Shown here piece by piece: positions 28,322-38,616 of a stretch of 64,000 nucleotides of DNA. The stretch comes from Angomonas deanei. Its lineage: Eukaryota; Euglenozoa; Kinetoplastea; Trypanosomatida; Trypanosomatidae. The notes under the pieces were generated by a model. The model searched no databases and was not told the DNA's origin. It was given only the letters and a program-made list of their open reading frames with translations. The number at the start of each line of letters is the position of its first letter. Position 1 is the first letter of the stretch. The DNA lies in the NCBI GenBank assembly GCA_903995115.1, contig LR877152.1, forward strand, positions 62,001 through 126,000. The letters run 5' to 3'. The position numbers and the translations under genes were made by a program.

Positions 28322-28969
28322 ATGCGTGCTTTTCTGCGTGCCGGTGCGCCCACGGCGTCCTGCCTGGCTCTTTCCAGACGTTTCATTGCGAATGAATTCA
28401 AAGATGTGATCAAGTCTGACCGGTACAACAGCGCCGCCCAACCTCCCTCCATCAGCAACAACGACCCCATTGCCCCCATGGACTTCAACCCCCATATTGA
28501 GTGGTTCGAGTACCCCAAGGAAATATTCGACCCTAAGTACCCTTTCACCCGCGAGGAGAGCATTCGCATGACCGAGGAGTCGTGGGACAGCACGATGGAT
28601 GAGATGGCGAGTAGATATGGCATGCGCCTGAACATGGCGACCAAACCAACGTTCTGGATGGCGTGGATGCTCATGGTGTTCTACGGGTGGTATACGCTTT
28701 GGGGTTGCTATCGTGGTATGGGCGTGGAGCCTGGCTGGAGCCACTTTAAGAATATTGTTCTCAACCAGCCCAACGTGCCTACTATAGAAGAGGACGATAT
28801 CTACCTCGATCAGTGGGCTCGCCCGGAGATGAGAGAAAAGTTCAGCCGCGTAGAACGTTTCTGGAACTGGAAACCTTTAGTAAAGAGAGATGGCGCCAAG
28901 ACGTCGTGGGCCGTCCCCTTCGAGCATAAGGATGTCTCGGAGTGGAAGCACATGACGAGCAAGAATTAA
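28322..28969 (+). CDS. Predicted mitochondrial single-pass membrane protein, likely respiratory-complex subunit
   Basis: A 215-residue protein. The N-terminus (MRAFLRAGAPTASCLALSRR) is a textbook mitochondrial presequence with a possible cleavage site after SRR. A single hydrophobic segment (FWMAWMLMVFYGWYTLWGCY, about residues 112-131) separates an N-terminal matrix-type domain from a C-terminal tail rich in Trp and charged residues (RFWNWKPLVKRD). Small single-pass proteins of this build are typical accessory subunits of complex I, complex IV or ATP synthase in kinetoplastids. I cannot name which. It has GC-richer coding sequence than the adjoining intergenic DNA, as expected for a real gene. 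Confidence 0.7.
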   Translation: MRAFLRAGAPTASCLALSRRFIANEFKDVIKSDRYNSAAQPPSISNNDPIAPMDFNPHIEWFEYPKEIFDPKYPFTREESIRMTEESWDSTMDEMASRYGMRLNMATKPTFWMAWMLMVFYGWYTLWGCYRGMGVEPGWSHFKNIVLNQPNVPTIEEDDIYLDQWARPEMREKFSRVERFWNWKPLVKRDGAKTSWAVPFEHKDVSEWKHMTSKN

Positions 28970-29140
28970 GCCGTTGTTAGTAGAGGACGTTAGGGATTTA
29001 GTTAGATTGTAGCTTACTAGTGTTTAGTAGTTCTTTTTTTTGTTTTGTTTTTTCCCTTCATGTATGTCATTTGTTTCTCATCAGAGCGGAAATGAAAGAG
29101 TCCGAGAGACTGTTGGTTGCTGTTTTGAAGCTGAACGCAT

Positions 29141-29201
29141 TGTTCATTTTATTGTTCTTATTATTGTACTGTACGCTTTTTCTAACCCTCTTTTCGTATA
29201 G
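29141..29201 (+). promoter_or_regulatory. Pyrimidine-rich tract and AG, candidate trans-splice acceptor
   Basis: A T/C-rich stretch ends in CGTATAG (AG 29200-29201), 48 bases before the ATG at 29249. No ATG lies between. Confidence 0.5.
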
Positions 29202-29248
29202 ATTTAGGTAAGGTTAGTGTCGTTACTACTAGTTCCTTTCGTCAAAAA

Positions 29249-32200
29249 ATGTCAAACGCTTACCCACAGTATGGCACGTCGAACTACAACGGTGGAGTGG
29301 GAGAGTTCAATGAATCTCAACGCAGTGAGAATTCCTGTATTAACTCTACCATACCTTCCTCAAAGAATGCGGCACAGGGGAGAGGAAAAGGACTGAAAGG
29401 CGGAGAAAAGCGAGGGGGACGCCGTGTGAAGACGAACTACAACTACGAGCACGATATTAACAACTTTTTGGTTAGGCAAACGTACAAGGGCGTTACCCGT
29501 GTCCTTCACAAGGATGGCACGGTGACCGTGCACACGTTGGATGGAGCGGCCAGGGAGGAAGACCGGACGACGACCTCCTCCGGTGGGGCCCCGCACCATC
29601 TTCCCACCATTGAGCGGGGTCGCCTGTTAGACAGTTCGGGCACTCCACGGAAGGTAGTAGTGGTGGGCGGAGAAAATCCAACCCAAGGCGGAGTCTACCC
29701 CAACTCCGCTCCCCCTACATCTTCGCTTAATTTACCATCCCTCATGTCCCCCAACTCGAACTTTAGTCTTGGTGGTCGGCGAGATATGAACCGTACCGCC
29801 CCTAACAGAGCGGACGATAGTACCTTTTTAACCACCGTCGACGTGGGACCATCCCCCGGTGATGCCGACACGGATAAAGTGTGCCTCGACCAACTGGTAG
29901 AGCGCATCCAGAAGGCAAAGAAAAACTCTGTACGACACTTGAAGGTGAACGCAGAGTCCCTTCTCTCAGTGTACTTGCCTCTCTTCAACGACGACGGGAC
30001 AATCGCCGCCGTCCCGTTTAAACGAGAACACCCCGGTGACGCCGGTACTAGGGAGGTGGAAGTAGTGTACGATCCGGAGAAAACGGACCCTGAGGTTTTG
30101 AATAGCTTTTTACCGCTCAAGATTCCCGCCGTGGAACTGTATTATTACCTCACTACCCACGAAAAGGGGGCATTTCTAAATCATCTTTCGGATTTCAACC
30201 TGACACAGTTCCTGGCAAAGCCGGTGGCGGGCCACATGATTGTGAGCTTCTTTTGGTACGTCGTGGTGCGTTGTCGCCGGGGGTGGTTGGAGAAAATACT
30301 GATCGGCCGCTATATCCGGTTGCAGCACACGTTTGATGCGCTGTATAGCAAGAGCGAGCGTTCCTCCGAGGCAACCTTGCCGCGGCTGCAGGACCTCGAA
30401 ACACTGACAGAGGAGTTACTGGTGAGTGATTTTCTCTGGCAAAAAGAAAAGGCCGCACACGACAGTTTGCAAGGCAGCGTAAGGTCTGGTGCGTCATCCC
30501 CGGGACCGACGGGTAGCCGCGGGGCGGAGGCGGAGCGTCTCATTCGTTTTCTTGACTCATACGATTTTCAGCTTGTGAAGGAAATGCCCGGGTTTCACCG
30601 CACCGGCCGTTTGCCAGACAGCGATAACATTGACCTTCTCAGTGAGACGCTGAACAATTTTGTCGCCACACTGGATGAGTATAATGACCATGTGGCAATG
30701 GAGCAAAAGTGCTTTGGCCGCTTAGCGGCGCTTTTTGGTTCTTATTTCCTCTACTTGGAGGGGGAGAAGGATTTACTCATCCGCAACTGCATCACTGTGA
30801 TTACGAGGACGGTGTATTTTGCCTTGCAGTACTGCTTCCCAAACGACTCCCACGCTAAAATGTTCAACGCCACATTCCGGGCGAACATGGTGCAGCTGCT
30901 TAGCTTTTGGTGCAGCGGCTGGCTGATGAATCACGTCCCTACCTCTGGCTGGCTAACGCCGACGAGTGCGGACACACAGCGCATTGAAACGATCGCACTG
31001 AAGTATGAGTCCTGTCTCACCTATGGCGACAACCCTATCCCGCTTCTCAAAAGCAGTGCCGAAAATTTCCAGAGCTCCACGGAGGACGATGATGCGGAAG
31101 AGGACGCAGCCAAGGACGGACAAGCGGCAGTGACACAACAGAGTTCCCAAGACTTTGATCCGAATGAAAAGCGAAAGAAGCGAGTTAAAAAAAGCAAGAT
31201 TGCCCCTCTCCAGGAAAGTTCCTTCGATGATGTGGACGTCAGTGACGCCAATGGAGGGTACCGATTGATTTCCGAGTTTCACCGACACACCGAGCACGCC
31301 GAGAACCTGGTCTGCGAACTGGAGAAGCGGGTGAATCGGCAGCATCGACGGAACAAGGTGAAGCAAGAGGTGGTGGTGAGAAGAAACGAAAACAATTTGC
31401 AGGCAAGCAAGCGCGTCCCACGGGGGAATAACTACTTTGACGATGACGTGGAGGAAACCAAGTTAGTCCGTGCTGCCTCTTCACTCTCCGATTCTACGTT
31501 TTCGTCCTACTCGGAGAAGGAACCGTCAGAGCTGCCGCTGCCCCGCCCGCCGCTAGAGGCGTCCGTACACTCTGAAAAACTGAGTCGATCAGTCCTGTCG
31601 AAAGGCGCGGACGCCTCGGTGGACCGACGGGACACGTACATGGAGAAAGTGCGCAAGCAGCTGATGACATCGCAGACCGCGGAGTCACACAATCAGCTTG
31701 CCGCCGCGGTTGGGGACGTCGACATGAAGTCGGAACTGTCTCAAGAGCCGGAGGATTCTTTCCTGACACAGGAGCCACTCGCGCTGTGCGACGCTACCGT
31801 CAGAGCCTATCTTCTCGACCGGGCAGGCACCTGCTACTCGGACGTTCCCTTTCCCGTCGCGTCTGCCTCCACCGAGATAATGGCAGAGCTCCGCGAAAAG
31901 TACCGCCGAAAACTAGCCCAAGATGCCTTGAGGAAAAAGAGTTTCCGCCGGTCTTTTCGCCGAACTGCATCTGCGAATAGCGCCCACTCCACGACGAATG
32001 ACGGCCGAGTCGCGTCCTTTGTTTTGACCAAAACCAGCAAAAAAGTGTTCTGCTCCCCGCTTGATGTTAAACCGCATGAGGTGAGTCGGTCACTCGCAGA
32101 ACGCCAGAGTCAGCGGGCGAAGGGTAGCAAGGTTCACCAGGAAAAGGCTCCGGTACCCGAAGCGTCACCTTTCATTGAGTACTACGCCGCGAATTTCTTA

Positions 32201-32671
32201 AAGGTCAACATTGGAAAGAATGCCGAGAAGATGTCATTGAATGATACGTTTGGTAGCGGAAAACGGTCTTCCGTAAGCCACAGTGGTGGGACTCCCGTGA
32301 ACACGCAGAAAAGCGCAGCGACGCTGACGTATATCACCAAAGACATACAAGCAAGGCACGTCTTACCGTTAAATAGTATACGCAAAGAGGCGTTGACGCA
32401 GCAGGAGCGCCTTGGGAAAGAGATGCATCAGATTGAGAAGAGAGACCAGTTATCCCGTCATGTTTATATTTCGAAGCATATCGAGTCCGTCACGGAAGAG
32501 AATAGAGTTCAGTCGGAGGGGATGAAACGGCAGTTCAGGCAGATGGCTCGTCGGCAGTACGACTTGCGGGATAAGGCCGAAAAGAATAGGCTGCTGGAGG
32601 CAAAACAATCTGTCAAGGATTCAGACAAGTACACGATTTCAGCTGAACCGTCGTATGAAGACTTTGTGTGA
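29249..32671 (+). CDS. FAM227 (FWWh)-like protein, probably flagellar
   Basis: A 1,140-residue protein. The N-terminal ~250 residues are Gly/Arg/Ser/Pro-rich. The conserved-looking core spans residues ~290-610: VSFFWYVVVRCRRGWLEKIL, then GSYFLYLEGEKDLLIRN, VYFALQYCFPNDSH and FNATFRANMVQLLSFW followed by CSGW. This is the order found in FAM227A/B proteins: an aromatic FWW-type motif, a Y..L helix, a CFP.S stretch and F....W.sG. FAM227 proteins occur in organisms with motile cilia. The C-terminal half is charged, with KKRVKKSK- and acidic-rich low complexity and a final basic coiled coil (RQFRQMARRQYDLRDKAEKN). The family call is from pattern memory and is moderate. Confidence 0.6.
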   Translation: MSNAYPQYGTSNYNGGVGEFNESQRSENSCINSTIPSSKNAAQGRGKGLKGGEKRGGRRVKTNYNYEHDINNFLVRQTYKGVTRVLHKDGTVTVHTLDGAAREEDRTTTSSGGAPHHLPTIERGRLLDSSGTPRKVVVVGGENPTQGGVYPNSAPPTSSLNLPSLMSPNSNFSLGGRRDMNRTAPNRADDSTFLTTVDVGPSPGDADTDKVCLDQLVERIQKAKKNSVRHLKVNAESLLSVYLPLFNDDGTIAAVPFKREHPGDAGTREVEVVYDPEKTDPEVLNSFLPLKIPAVELYYYLTTHEKGAFLNHLSDFNLTQFLAKPVAGHMIVSFFWYVVVRCRRGWLEKILIGRYIRLQHTFDALYSKSERSSEATLPRLQDLETLTEELLVSDFLWQKEKAAHDSLQGSVRSGASSPGPTGSRGAEAERLIRFLDSYDFQLVKEMPGFHRTGRLPDSDNIDLLSETLNNFVATLDEYNDHVAMEQKCFGRLAALFGSYFLYLEGEKDLLIRNCITVITRTVYFALQYCFPNDSHAKMFNATFRANMVQLLSFWCSGWLMNHVPTSGWLTPTSADTQRIETIALKYESCLTYGDNPIPLLKSSAENFQSSTEDDDAEEDAAKDGQAAVTQQSSQDFDPNEKRKKRVKKSKIAPLQESSFDDVDVSDANGGYRLISEFHRHTEHAENLVCELEKRVNRQHRRNKVKQEVVVRRNENNLQASKRVPRGNNYFDDDVEETKLVRAASSLSDSTFSSYSEKEPSELPLPRPPLEASVHSEKLSRSVLSKGADASVDRRDTYMEKVRKQLMTSQTAESHNQLAAAVGDVDMKSELSQEPEDSFLTQEPLALCDATVRAYLLDRAGTCYSDVPFPVASASTEIMAELREKYRRKLAQDALRKKSFRRSFRRTASANSAHSTTNDGRVASFVLTKTSKKVFCSPLDVKPHEVSRSLAERQSQRAKGSKVHQEKAPVPEASPFIEYYAANFLKVNIGKNAEKMSLNDTFGSGKRSSVSHSGGTPVNTQKSAATLTYITKDIQARHVLPLNSIRKEALTQQERLGKEMHQIEKRDQLSRHVYISKHIESVTEENRVQSEGMKRQFRQMARRQYDLRDKAEKNRLLEAKQSVKDSDKYTISAEPSYEDFV

Positions 32672-32859
32672 AAAACAAACAAGCAAAAAAAAAAAAAGAA
32701 AAACATGTTAATGTCGTGCAATGTAAATTATTACTTCTTCCTGCAAACTCACTTTGATATTCAACTGTGTTTTGGACGTAGTGTCACAGTCCACTGTGCT
32801 TCAAAGACTTCTTGCATATTCTTTCCCCTCTCTTTTCTGTTCGCAGCTTACTTGCGTTC

Positions 32860-32888
32860 TTTTTTTTTTTTTTTCCCTTCTACTGTAG
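32860..32888 (+). promoter_or_regulatory. Poly-T tract and AG, candidate trans-splice acceptor
   Basis: T-run 32860-32874 plus CCCTTCTACTGTAG (AG 32887-32888), only 3 bases before the ATG at 32892. An earlier CGCAG at 32845 is an alternative with a longer leader. Confidence 0.5.
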
Positions 32889-32891
32889 TGG

Positions 32892-35800
32892 ATGACCAGC
32901 ACAAACCCTAGACGGGTTCGGTTTGCGGGAGAAGACAAGGCCACCACGGATATTCTAGACTCGCTGCTGTCGGCGGCACGGACGGAAGGGTCCCCTTCCC
33001 ATTCCCCCGATCGCTCAGCGCTAGGGGTTTCTCCGATAGATCCGTCCAAGGTCGCGAAACGGTCGGAGGACGCAAGTGCGCCGAATCAGGTAGAGGACCC
33101 GGAGTGGAAAAGAACCTTCACCGATAATTCAAACCGTCTCTTAAAAGAGAGCCAGCGACAAATCCAGGACTTGTTGCATTTCAAGCGGGCCTACGAGAAG
33201 GAGGTGGAGCGGTCCGAGGAGTTACAGAAGCAGGTGTACGCGGCTACCGAAAGTGCGGCTCAGTGGCGATTGGCACAGCAGTTCAACCACAACAAGAATG
33301 AGAAGCGAATCGAGAAACTGGAGGCGGCTCTAGAGGAGTCCCGTTCACGGGAAAACGAACTTCGAACGGAACTGAGTTTGAACAGAGTGAAAATGACAGA
33401 ACTCCAAGAAAAGAATAATCTCGCTGGAAAAGAAGTACACCAACTGCAGTTAGAAGTGGACAGCAGGAAAAACGAGGTAGCTTCGTTACGTCGGAAGCTG
33501 GAGGAAGGCAGCCGGGAGGCGGTGAAGCTGGAGAGCAAAAATCTAAAACTGGAGGCCCAATTGTTCGAACTCCAACGAAAGCTAAAAAAGAAGAATGTGG
33601 ATGAGATTTCGGCGGTCTCTTTGGGCGAAGACGCAGAAGAGTTGGGTTCTAGCCTCGAGCACTCTAGCGGAGTGTGGAACACGGCAGAAGGACTGCGCGA
33701 CATGCAAGCGTACTTTATTAAATTAAAGTCGAATCTCACTAGAAACGACGAACATATTGTCGACATTGAAAGACAATTGGAAGAGTCATTATTAGAGAAT
33801 CAGCGACTGCAGAGGTGTCTAGCCGGTGTGGAGTCTGAAAATGAGGCACTGTGTGGTGAACTAAATTTAATCAAAATCGCCAACGAGAAAAAGGAAATTG
33901 AGGCGGAGTGTGAGACGAGCGATCTGCAAAACCAATTAGAAAAAACGTTGGCGGAGCTTGACTTCAGTAACGCAGCGCAAGAACGCACCAGGCAGGAATT
34001 GTCCAAACTCAACTTGGAAAAAGAAAAATTTGTTGGATTTTGCTTAGAAGTGGCTAATGAGTGCTTTCAATTGTGTCTGCATATGGGACGCGGCGAAAAT
34101 CTGGATGACCTGGACGTGGTGCTTGACCATGAGAGCCCCTCCTTCGAAAGTGCACTAGAAGAACTGCATCGCCTGCGGGAGTCTCTCAAACTGGTCGCAG
34201 ACTTCTGCGAAGCACAGGAAAAACGAATAGACGACCTAAAGGAAAACTGCGCCTCCTTGGACACTCAATTAGTTCTCGCCAAGAGGAGAGAAGTGAGCCT
34301 GGTGGCGACGAACCAGGCCATCCAAGAGACCGTCCTGGAGGCGAAGCCGTGCAAGGACTGCATGTTGTTCGAGGAAGGGATAGACAAGCAAAGGTACCTC
34401 GTGCAGTCGGCACTGAGAGAATACGCCCCAAAGAAACCGGGTACAAGGGCAAACGGTCCGGGTAGGACTTCCCATGACGACGTCCCCTTAGTGGAACAAT
34501 TTGGCAGCGAATTGCGGCTCCTGCTCTCTGCGTTTCGTGAGCATTCCTCTGGACTCAAGCAAACCGTTTCGAAAAAGAAGAACGAGCTAAAAGAGATGGA
34601 GGATACCCTGAAGCGACACGAGGAGGAGTATACAGAAAAGGAACGGACACTGTCAACGGAGCTGAAGACGCTCAGAAAAAGCGAGCGAAAGTGGCGCTCC
34701 GATGTGCTCGCCGCGGAAAAAAGGATGAGTGAGCAAGGCGAAAAGAGTGAAGAAGAAACCAAAAAGCTAAACATACTGTTGACGGAGAGACAGAAGTCCA
34801 TTGACGAATTACAAGGCCGACTTCGTGGTCAGACCAACACAGTGAAGAAGCTGGAAGCGCAGCTGCAGACGTTTGCCGGGGAGAAGACTACACAACACCG
34901 CGTCCTTGAGGATTCACTCAGCGCGGTGATGAGTCTCACAGAGGAAGTGGAATCATTGAAGAAAGAAAACAATGTTTTGCAAGCGCAACTGCTGGAAAGC
35001 GGTAACCAATCCCTGGAGCACACTGTTCAAACGGAAATTCTGTTCAGCTTGGTGGAGCGGTTTCTTGTCGCCTTGTGGTGGTGCAGTCAAACGGTAGATG
35101 GTCTTGTCTTCCAAAAAATGTACCTCACCACGGAGTGTCGTCGCTTGCAGCAGGATGTTCTTAGTGTCGACACGGTTTTGGAGAAGCACCTCCCAGTTGA
35201 TTATAGTCGTAATACAGCCGCGGGATCGTTCGCTCATAACCGATCGAAACGGCGCTTCAAGTGCGTGGCGCGCGTCGTTTTGCTGTGCGTACAGCTAGCC
35301 AGATCGGTGAAGGGTGATGAAACAGCCAGGGCGATGGGTCACTTTGACGTGACGCTGCTTTCGGTGCTGCCGTCCACGGTTGTGAAGAGCTTGACCGATC
35401 CGACGCTTCGGAGACCAAATCTCGGTTTTCCGTCTAGGGAAAGCTTTTTCAAAAAGGTGGACGTGCTGGGTGATCCCCTCAATCTTCTTGAACGGGCCTC
35501 GGAGTGTGTGCTTCTGTCCACTAGAGTGGGCAGAACGGCGGCAAAACCAGTTTCAACCTTACCCAGCAGTTTATACCATAGCGCGCTCACAGGTTATTAC
35601 AACAGTCGGCGGTCTTCCGCCAGGGTGGAGGGTTTGGAAAGTGTACTCCGTGGATATCAGTCACGGTTGGACAGTCTTGTCGCGCAGGTGGGCGAGGAGG
35701 TGGCACGGAAGGAAGCTTTGCAGGACCAAGTTCGGCAGCTGGAGGCGGCCATCTTAGGGCAGGAGGAGGGTCGTCGTAGCATTGTAGAGGAAATTGAAGT

Positions 35801-36149
35801 ACTGGAGGAAAAAGTGAGGCAAAGACCGGCCCCTGCCGCGGTAAATGAGCTGCGGAAACAGTTGATTGAGGCATACAGTACGGTACAGACGGAGCGAGAA
35901 GCACGACGACAACTAGAAAATACCATCAGTGAGCTGCGTCACGAGTCCATGGAGAGTACGCAGCGTCAAAATGCCTTAATGAATGAGATCCGGTCCCTAC
36001 ACATTGAAGTACGGGAAAGGAACGAAACGTCAGCGCTTGATTCCAAGGCTGCTAATATGGAGCTATACGATCCTTTTGCCGTTAACATACGTGAGGAAAA
36101 GAAAAGACCACAAGGCTTCGCGTCATTTCTGGGAAAGGAAAACTATTAG
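32892..36149 (+). CDS. Long coiled-coil protein, likely cytoskeletal
   Basis: A 1,085-residue protein dominated by heptad-rich coiled coil. The first ~70 residues are non-helical and basic (MTSTNPRRVRFAGEDKATTD). Residues ~75-260 form a near-continuous coil (for example RRKLEEGSREAVKLESKNLK), with further coils at ~290-390, ~420-490, ~545-710 and ~915-1050. A non-coil region with hydrophobic and Cys residues (~715-900, LVERFLVALWWCSQTVDGLV) separates the last two. The C-terminus (KKRPQGFASFLGKENY) is short and basic. There is no motor, FHA or GRIP domain. Proteins of this type in flagellates are structural parts of basal bodies, the flagellum attachment zone or spindle; the location is not predictable here. 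Confidence 0.75.
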   Translation: MTSTNPRRVRFAGEDKATTDILDSLLSAARTEGSPSHSPDRSALGVSPIDPSKVAKRSEDASAPNQVEDPEWKRTFTDNSNRLLKESQRQIQDLLHFKRAYEKEVERSEELQKQVYAATESAAQWRLAQQFNHNKNEKRIEKLEAALEESRSRENELRTELSLNRVKMTELQEKNNLAGKEVHQLQLEVDSRKNEVASLRRKLEEGSREAVKLESKNLKLEAQLFELQRKLKKKNVDEISAVSLGEDAEELGSSLEHSSGVWNTAEGLRDMQAYFIKLKSNLTRNDEHIVDIERQLEESLLENQRLQRCLAGVESENEALCGELNLIKIANEKKEIEAECETSDLQNQLEKTLAELDFSNAAQERTRQELSKLNLEKEKFVGFCLEVANECFQLCLHMGRGENLDDLDVVLDHESPSFESALEELHRLRESLKLVADFCEAQEKRIDDLKENCASLDTQLVLAKRREVSLVATNQAIQETVLEAKPCKDCMLFEEGIDKQRYLVQSALREYAPKKPGTRANGPGRTSHDDVPLVEQFGSELRLLLSAFREHSSGLKQTVSKKKNELKEMEDTLKRHEEEYTEKERTLSTELKTLRKSERKWRSDVLAAEKRMSEQGEKSEEETKKLNILLTERQKSIDELQGRLRGQTNTVKKLEAQLQTFAGEKTTQHRVLEDSLSAVMSLTEEVESLKKENNVLQAQLLESGNQSLEHTVQTEILFSLVERFLVALWWCSQTVDGLVFQKMYLTTECRRLQQDVLSVDTVLEKHLPVDYSRNTAAGSFAHNRSKRRFKCVARVVLLCVQLARSVKGDETARAMGHFDVTLLSVLPSTVVKSLTDPTLRRPNLGFPSRESFFKKVDVLGDPLNLLERASECVLLSTRVGRTAAKPVSTLPSSLYHSALTGYYNSRRSSARVEGLESVLRGYQSRLDSLVAQVGEEVARKEALQDQVRQLEAAILGQEEGRRSIVEEIEVLEEKVRQRPAPAAVNELRKQLIEAYSTVQTEREARRQLENTISELRHESMESTQRQNALMNEIRSLHIEVRERNETSALDSKAANMELYDPFAVNIREEKKRPQGFASFLGKENY

Positions 36150-36253
36150 ATTTTTGTGTGCTGTTATAGATGCTAGATTTTTTTTTTTTTGTTTTGCTTT
36201 GTGTTTGCCCTTTTGAAACACCCAATGCGGTTTTACTGGGAAGGTGGAAATTG

Positions 36254-36304
36254 TATCTCTCTTTTTCCTTCTTTTTTACTCTTGGTCAAGTACTCCATCA
36301 ATAG
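36254..36304 (+). promoter_or_regulatory. Pyrimidine tract and AG deciding the Atg6 start
   Basis: A T/C tract (36254-36292) is followed by CATCAATAG (AG 36303-36304), 14 bases before ATG 36319. The frame is also open upstream from 36244 but crosses this signal, so the shorter start is preferred. Confidence 0.6.
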
Positions 36305-36318
36305 AAGCGGTGAATTAC

Positions 36319-38286
36319 ATGACGTCACTGCTCTTGACGTGCACGGTCTGTAAGAAAAAATTTGTGCAGCGTCTATTATGGCCAGACGATGAAAATACGG
36401 TAGGCGAAGCGCCTTGCTTAGGCGAAACCCAAGGTGTCGAAAGTGAAACGGAACAGGATATAGTGACCCTAAATCACTCAGTAATGCGTAAAGTAAAAAT
36501 GTGTACTGGCAAAACACTAAACTGGGAGCTGCCCAGCGGCGACACGAGCCGAGAAACATCTGACCCCATTTCATCTAGCGCGATGACTGCGGGGAAAAAG
36601 TTTCGTCCATTGCAGAGCAGAAGACCCGCCGCGGTGAACAATAAGGAGACGTCCAATGGAACCCATGAAAGTGATTTCCTTTCTGCACCGATTCTTTCCA
36701 GTTTGCCTCTTAGTGTGACGGAATGGACTTACACGAACGCTAAAAACGATGATGGGACGGAGGGAGAATCACCCACGCACCTTGAGGATGACGTCCGAGC
36801 GCTGCTTCAGACCTGCTCCGCCAAAACAAAATTGAAGGTCCCCCTGTGTGGTTCCTGCTGGAAAGAACAGCTAAAGTTGAAGCAGCAGGCGGTGGTCGAG
36901 TCCGCGAAGCAACTGGAGGCGCTGTGCCGGACAGGTGATTTTCTTCTGCCCAGTATGTCTCAGACGACGGAGGAGGGCCAGGAACAAGCCCCCCTGGAGC
37001 TGTCGTACGACCAGTGGTGCGCGGGTGATGCCGGAACGTGCAAACACCAAACTGCGGTGCTCGCCAACATCGCGGAGGACTGTGCAGAGCTACAGACATT
37101 GGATCTTCAGTTAAGAGAGGTCGTCCAAAAGCGTGTCGAAGCGGAGGGACGGCTGCTGGACCTGGAGCGCGGTGTCTTGAGGACCAGCCTTTCTCTCTCA
37201 GACGCCCGGAAGAGCCACGAGATGTACCGAACCCGGCTCTTCAGTGAGAGGGACGAGGCGCTGTGTAGGGACAATGTCATTACTGGATTAGGCAGAGAAG
37301 CTACTTCTATTTCTGTCGAGAAAGTGATGAATGTACTGTACCAAATTGACGTGGAGGGGGCTGTGGGCACTATTTTTGGGTTTCATCTAGGCTCCCCCTA
37401 TAGTCACCCGACGGTGAGAGAGGGGTTGGCCGACCACGGCTCCCCACTCCACGACGGAGCGTCTATAACGTCCCCCAGCACACTGGAATCGGTGCTCAAT
37501 GATAGCATGATCCGTCAGTATTACGACAGTAGAGAGGGGTGCGCGGAGTCGTCGCGCCATCGAATCACGGTGCAGGAGTTAAACACCGCGTGCGGTCTGG
37601 TGGCGGAACTGATAGCCGTTTTGGCAAAGACTAACTTTTACGAGTTTGAGTCGGTCGCGCTACACCCAAAAGGGGATGGCACGACTATTGACTTTCTCTC
37701 CCCCCGTGAGGAAGGTTTTTCCCTTCTTTCGTACTTTAGATCCACCGGCAACGAGACGCCTTCCGGTTCAAAAAAGGATAAAGTGGTCGCTCGAAGTGCC
37801 AATTTCTTTCTGGAAGATAAGCTATTAGTTTGGAGCACGTTTGGGGATGCCTGTGTCGGGGTGTTGCAGGCGGTCAATGAGTTGGGCAACCTCTTAGGTA
37901 AAAAGTTGCGAGCAAGTCAGTCGCGTCTCGTGGCGGAGTTGGATCGGGTACGAAACGTGCTCTATCCACCCCCGCTCCTCAAGGGAGGGAAGGAGACGCC
38001 CGTCATGACGGAGGAGGGAGGCTCGATGGAGGAAGAAAATGTGTATATTCGTTCGCTAAAGGAAAAGGAAACCCTAATTGTGGACGGTTGGGTCAACTTA
38101 CAGGCACGAATACCTTTTTATATCGACCACGAGACGATTGATGGGGTGACGGTTCGTTACGGCAAGTGTACCGATGATAATTGGACGCTCGCCATGAAAA
38201 AATTACTACAAAATGTACAATGGTGTCAACAGGCAACTGGGGCCGTACAACAATTGCTCGCTGTGGAAAGAAGTTTGGAGGAGTAG
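36319..38286 (+). CDS. ATG6: Beclin-1/Atg6-type autophagy protein
   Basis: A 655-residue protein. Two N-terminal zinc-ribbon-like pairs (CTVCKKKF near residue 9 and CGSCWKEQ near 175) resemble the Cx2C pairs that start Beclin. A coiled coil follows (LQTLDLQLREVVQKRVEAEG). The C-terminal domain then matches Beclin's membrane-binding ECD: TVQELNTACGLVAELIAVLA (family: W.EINAAWGQTVLLLHALA), FYEFESVALHPKGDG, then ANFFLEDKLLVWSTFGDACV (family: FFWDNKFDHAMVAFLDCV), and finally DGVTVRYGKCTDDNWTLAMK plus KLLQNVQW (family: W.KALKFMLTNLKW). Beclin is the scaffold of the class III PI3-kinase (Vps34) complexes that produce PI3P for autophagosome formation and endosomal sorting. A large Ser/Asn-rich insertion lies before the coiled coil, and the BH3-like motif is not evident. 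Confidence 0.85.
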   Translation: MTSLLLTCTVCKKKFVQRLLWPDDENTVGEAPCLGETQGVESETEQDIVTLNHSVMRKVKMCTGKTLNWELPSGDTSRETSDPISSSAMTAGKKFRPLQSRRPAAVNNKETSNGTHESDFLSAPILSSLPLSVTEWTYTNAKNDDGTEGESPTHLEDDVRALLQTCSAKTKLKVPLCGSCWKEQLKLKQQAVVESAKQLEALCRTGDFLLPSMSQTTEEGQEQAPLELSYDQWCAGDAGTCKHQTAVLANIAEDCAELQTLDLQLREVVQKRVEAEGRLLDLERGVLRTSLSLSDARKSHEMYRTRLFSERDEALCRDNVITGLGREATSISVEKVMNVLYQIDVEGAVGTIFGFHLGSPYSHPTVREGLADHGSPLHDGASITSPSTLESVLNDSMIRQYYDSREGCAESSRHRITVQELNTACGLVAELIAVLAKTNFYEFESVALHPKGDGTTIDFLSPREEGFSLLSYFRSTGNETPSGSKKDKVVARSANFFLEDKLLVWSTFGDACVGVLQAVNELGNLLGKKLRASQSRLVAELDRVRNVLYPPPLLKGGKETPVMTEEGGSMEEENVYIRSLKEKETLIVDGWVNLQARIPFYIDHETIDGVTVRYGKCTDDNWTLAMKKLLQNVQWCQQATGAVQQLLAVERSLEE

Positions 38287-38616
38287 TCGGTTCATAGTAC
38301 CATTGAGCCGATGCCCTCCCTGCTAAAAGTTTCTACTCTTATTCTGATTAGGGTGATGAAATGACATTTTCGGAAATATCCGATTGTAGCATTCCGCCTT
38401 TTGTTTGTTTACGTACGCCTTCTCTTTCTCTCTCTCCTTTTCTGGTCTACTTTTACACCTTTACCAGTTTTTTTTTATTATTTTCTTTTTTGTGTGCAAC
38501 CTGTATATAATACTTCATAGAACTATAGTTTTTTTTTTTTACAATTTTCAATTTTACGTTTGCCTTCTTGAGGAATCCGTCAAACAAAAAAAGAGACACT
38601 GCCCTAATTCGAAACA
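38287..38616 (+). other. Intergenic region, AT- and T-rich
   Basis: No gene is visible in these 330 bases. They hold pyrimidine-rich stretches (38399-38460), a T-run at 38529-38540 and AG at 38571-38572, 45 bases before the ATG of the WDR17-like gene. Confidence 0.55.
38529..38572 (+). promoter_or_regulatory. Poly-T tract and AG, candidate trans-splice acceptor
   Basis: T-run 38529-38540, then pyrimidines ending in CTTGAG (AG 38571-38572). No ATG occurs before 38617. Confidence 0.5.

Noticed and set aside
36244-36318. Longer N-terminus for the Atg6 gene
   Set aside because: It crosses the pyrimidine tract and AG at 36303-36304, so it is not in the mature mRNA.
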